64,000 nucleotides of DNA from Gemmatimonadota bacterium. GTDB lineage: Bacteria > Gemmatimonadota > Gemmatimonadetes > Longimicrobiales > Gaopeijiaceae. Each line of letters starts with the position of its first letter. Within the stretch, counting starts at the first letter, position 1. Positions 62,623-64,000 of the stretch are shown in pieces. The translations under genes were made by a program, and so were the position numbers. Under the pieces are notes generated by a model that was given only the letters and a program-made list of their open reading frames with translations, had not been told where the DNA came from and did no database searches. Where the stretch lies: assembly GCA_022571515.1 (NCBI GenBank), contig JACZXQ010000007.1:1-64000 (forward strand). The letters run 5' to 3'.

Positions 62623-63618
62623 ATGACTGCCCGTGTGGTGTGTACCCGTAACGGTCTCCTCGAATCGGCACATACGGTACACGTGGCGGTCGTCGACGCC
62701 GAGGGCCGCACGGTCGCTTCGGCGGGGGATCCGGACATCCCGACCTACTACAGGTCCGCCGCGAAGCCGCTCCAGGCGCTTCCGCTCGTGGAGGATGGCG
62801 TGGTGGACACGTTCGGCCTCACCGGCGCGGAGCTCGCTCTCTGCTGCGGGTCCCACGGCGGCGAGCCGGAGCACGTTGCGGGCACCCTGGCCATCCTCGG
62901 AAAGGCCGGCCTCACGCAAGCGGACCTGGAATGCGGCCCGCATGAACCGATGTCCGAGGTTGCGGCGGCCGCTCTGGTGCGGTCGGGAGAATCTCCCGGC
63001 TCGATCCACAACAACTGCTCCGGAAAACATGCCGGCATGCTGGCTCTGGCGGTGCATCATGGGTGGCCCACCGCGGGATACATGGAGTACGAGCATCCCG
63101 TGCAGCGGCGGATGCACTCCGAGATGGCTCGCTGGAGCGGCATGGCCGAAGCGGAGATCGGTACGGGTGAGGACGGATGCGGCGTGGTGTGCTTCCGCGC
63201 TCCACTGTCCCGTTTGGCGGTGTCCTTCGCGCGCTTCGCGGCTGCCGCTGCCCGCGGCGAGCCCGCCGGTCGCGTCGTGAGCGCCATGACCGCACATCCC
63301 TTCATGGTGGCCGGCAGCGATCGCCTTTGTACCGCCGTCATGGAGGTGGGCGGGGGTCGCATATTCGCCAAGACGGGTGCCGAAGGTGTGTACGCGGTGG
63401 GCGATGTCGAGGGCAGGGTGGGAGTGGCGATCAAGGTTGAAGACGGTGCGAGACGGGCGAGCACGGTCGCCTTGGTCGGTGTGCTCGAGGCACTCGGCCT
63501 CTTGGGCGCGGACGAGCTCGACTCTCTGGCCGGATTCGCCAAGCCCCCTATCCGGAACACGCTCGGCACGGTCGTGGGAGATCTCCGGGCCGAGATCGAG
63601 TTGCAGTTGCTACCGTGA
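62623..63618 (+). CDS. asparaginase II-like protein (PF06089 type)
   Basis: Belongs to the asparaginase II family, distinct from type I/II L-asparaginases; members hydrolyse L-asparagine in Rhizobium (AnsA-type). Seen: VVCTRNGLLESAHTVHVAVV, YRSAAKPLQALPLVEDG, CCGSHGGEPEHVAG, HNNCSGKHAGMLALAVHHG, HPFMVAGSDRLCT and AKTGAEGVYAVG. 331 aa. GGAGG about 12 nt before ATG 62623. Catalysis is supported by family only; an in-frame later start is unlikely. Confidence 0.88.
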   Translation: MTARVVCTRNGLLESAHTVHVAVVDAEGRTVASAGDPDIPTYYRSAAKPLQALPLVEDGVVDTFGLTGAELALCCGSHGGEPEHVAGTLAILGKAGLTQADLECGPHEPMSEVAAAALVRSGESPGSIHNNCSGKHAGMLALAVHHGWPTAGYMEYEHPVQRRMHSEMARWSGMAEAEIGTGEDGCGVVCFRAPLSRLAVSFARFAAAAARGEPAGRVVSAMTAHPFMVAGSDRLCTAVMEVGGGRIFAKTGAEGVYAVGDVEGRVGVAIKVEDGARRASTVALVGVLEALGLLGADELDSLAGFAKPPIRNTLGTVVGDLRAEIELQLLP

Positions 63619-63632
63619 CCGAGGATTGAACA

Positions 63633-64000
63633 ATGTTCATCGATCACGCCATCGTAAACGTCTTCGGAGGGGTGGGTGGATCCGGCTCCGAAGCCATGCG
63701 GCGCGAGAAGGGTGTGCCGCGAGGAGGCCCCGCCGGTGGTGACGGAGGGGACGGCGGAAGCGTGATATTGGTCGCCGACGCCCAACTCGCCACGCTCATG
63801 GATTTCAGTTACAAACAGCACTACCGAGCGGAGCGTGGCCGGCACGGTGAGGGCAACAACAAGACGGGGAAGAGCGGCGCCGACCTCGAGCTGCGGGTTC
63901 CGCCGGGCACGATCATCCGAGATGCGGATACCGGTGAGGAACTGGGCGAGCTGCTCGAGTCGGGCGACCGCATTGTGGTCGCCAAGGGCGGGCGCCATGG
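63633..64000 (+). CDS. obgE: GTPase ObgE, N-terminal part (cut by window end)
   Basis: Start of Obg, a ribosome-associated GTPase linked to late 50S assembly. Seen: the glycine-rich Obg fold (FGGVGGSGSEAMRREKGVPRGGPAGGDGGDGGSVILVAD), HGEGNNKTGKSGADLELRVP and GTIIRDADTGEELGELL. ATG 63633 has GAGG upstream. About 122 codons are inside the window; the G domain lies beyond. Follows the asparaginase gene after 14 nt. Confidence 0.93.
   Translation, partial: MFIDHAIVNVFGGVGGSGSEAMRREKGVPRGGPAGGDGGDGGSVILVADAQLATLMDFSYKQHYRAERGRHGEGNNKTGKSGADLELRVPPGTIIRDADTGEELGELLESGDRIVVAKGGRH

Overview
This is a gene-dense, high-GC bacterial chromosome segment with about 59 protein-coding genes, nearly all on the plus strand; the exceptions are the sugar kinase at the left edge, an AAA ATPase and a PpiD-like chaperone. 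No tRNA, rRNA, CRISPR array, transposase or prophage gene was seen. The cell is a diderm: BamD, LptD, LolA, Lnt, Tol-Pal, a TonB-like protein and PpiD are all present. The envelope genes, many TPR proteins, a long SecA and an inositol-phospholipid pair would suit a Gemmatimonadota member or a relative; this is inference from gene content and style, not from a marker search.

Layout. 0.3-5.7 kb: ROK kinase, two TPR proteins, DegT-type aminotransferase, BamD, NadD. 5.8-9.1 kb: SecA. 9.1-10.9 kb: a palindrome-rich island around one ATPase gene. 10.9-17.7 kb: RadC, Rel, UvrB, TsaE, TsaB, RimI. 17.7-22.1 kb: HemB, a LysM protein, HemX-like protein, HemA. 22.1-32.3 kb: an epimerase, TolQ, TolR, TonB/TolA-like, TolB, Pal, CpoB, NrdR, TatC, LptD. 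32.4-41.1 kb: lipoprotein, glutamate formimidoyltransferase, TPR protein, polyprenyl synthase, DUF4321, TatA, PpiD-like, repeat-bearing TPR protein. 41.2-47.2 kb: AroQ, EF-P, AccB, AccC, ComB, FtsK. 47.3-55.3 kb: LolA, RimO, HemL, barrel-like protein, oxidoreductase, DUF4105, Lnt. 55.4-64 kb: L31, RF1, PrmC, YlbF-like, CDP-alcohol transferase, inositol-3-phosphate synthase, Tmk, S41 protease, asparaginase II-like protein, and the start of ObgE.

The genes cooperate in three themes: building and energising the outer membrane (Bam, Lpt, Lol, Lnt, Tol-Pal, Tat, Sec), tetrapyrrole synthesis (HemA, HemL and HemB), and translation upkeep (TsaE/TsaB, RimI, EF-P, RimO, RF1 with its methylase PrmC, L31). 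Many neighbours overlap by four bases (ATGA, GTGA, TTGA), so translational coupling looks general.

The most unusual signals are non-coding. Two covarying palindromic elements in inverted orientation flank the ATPase gene, together with a perfect 37-bp palindrome and a promoter overlaid by three copies of a 9-mer. A terminator/antiterminator-like leader precedes the L31 gene. Several genes look leaderless or appear to start by reinitiation after a tiny leader ORF.
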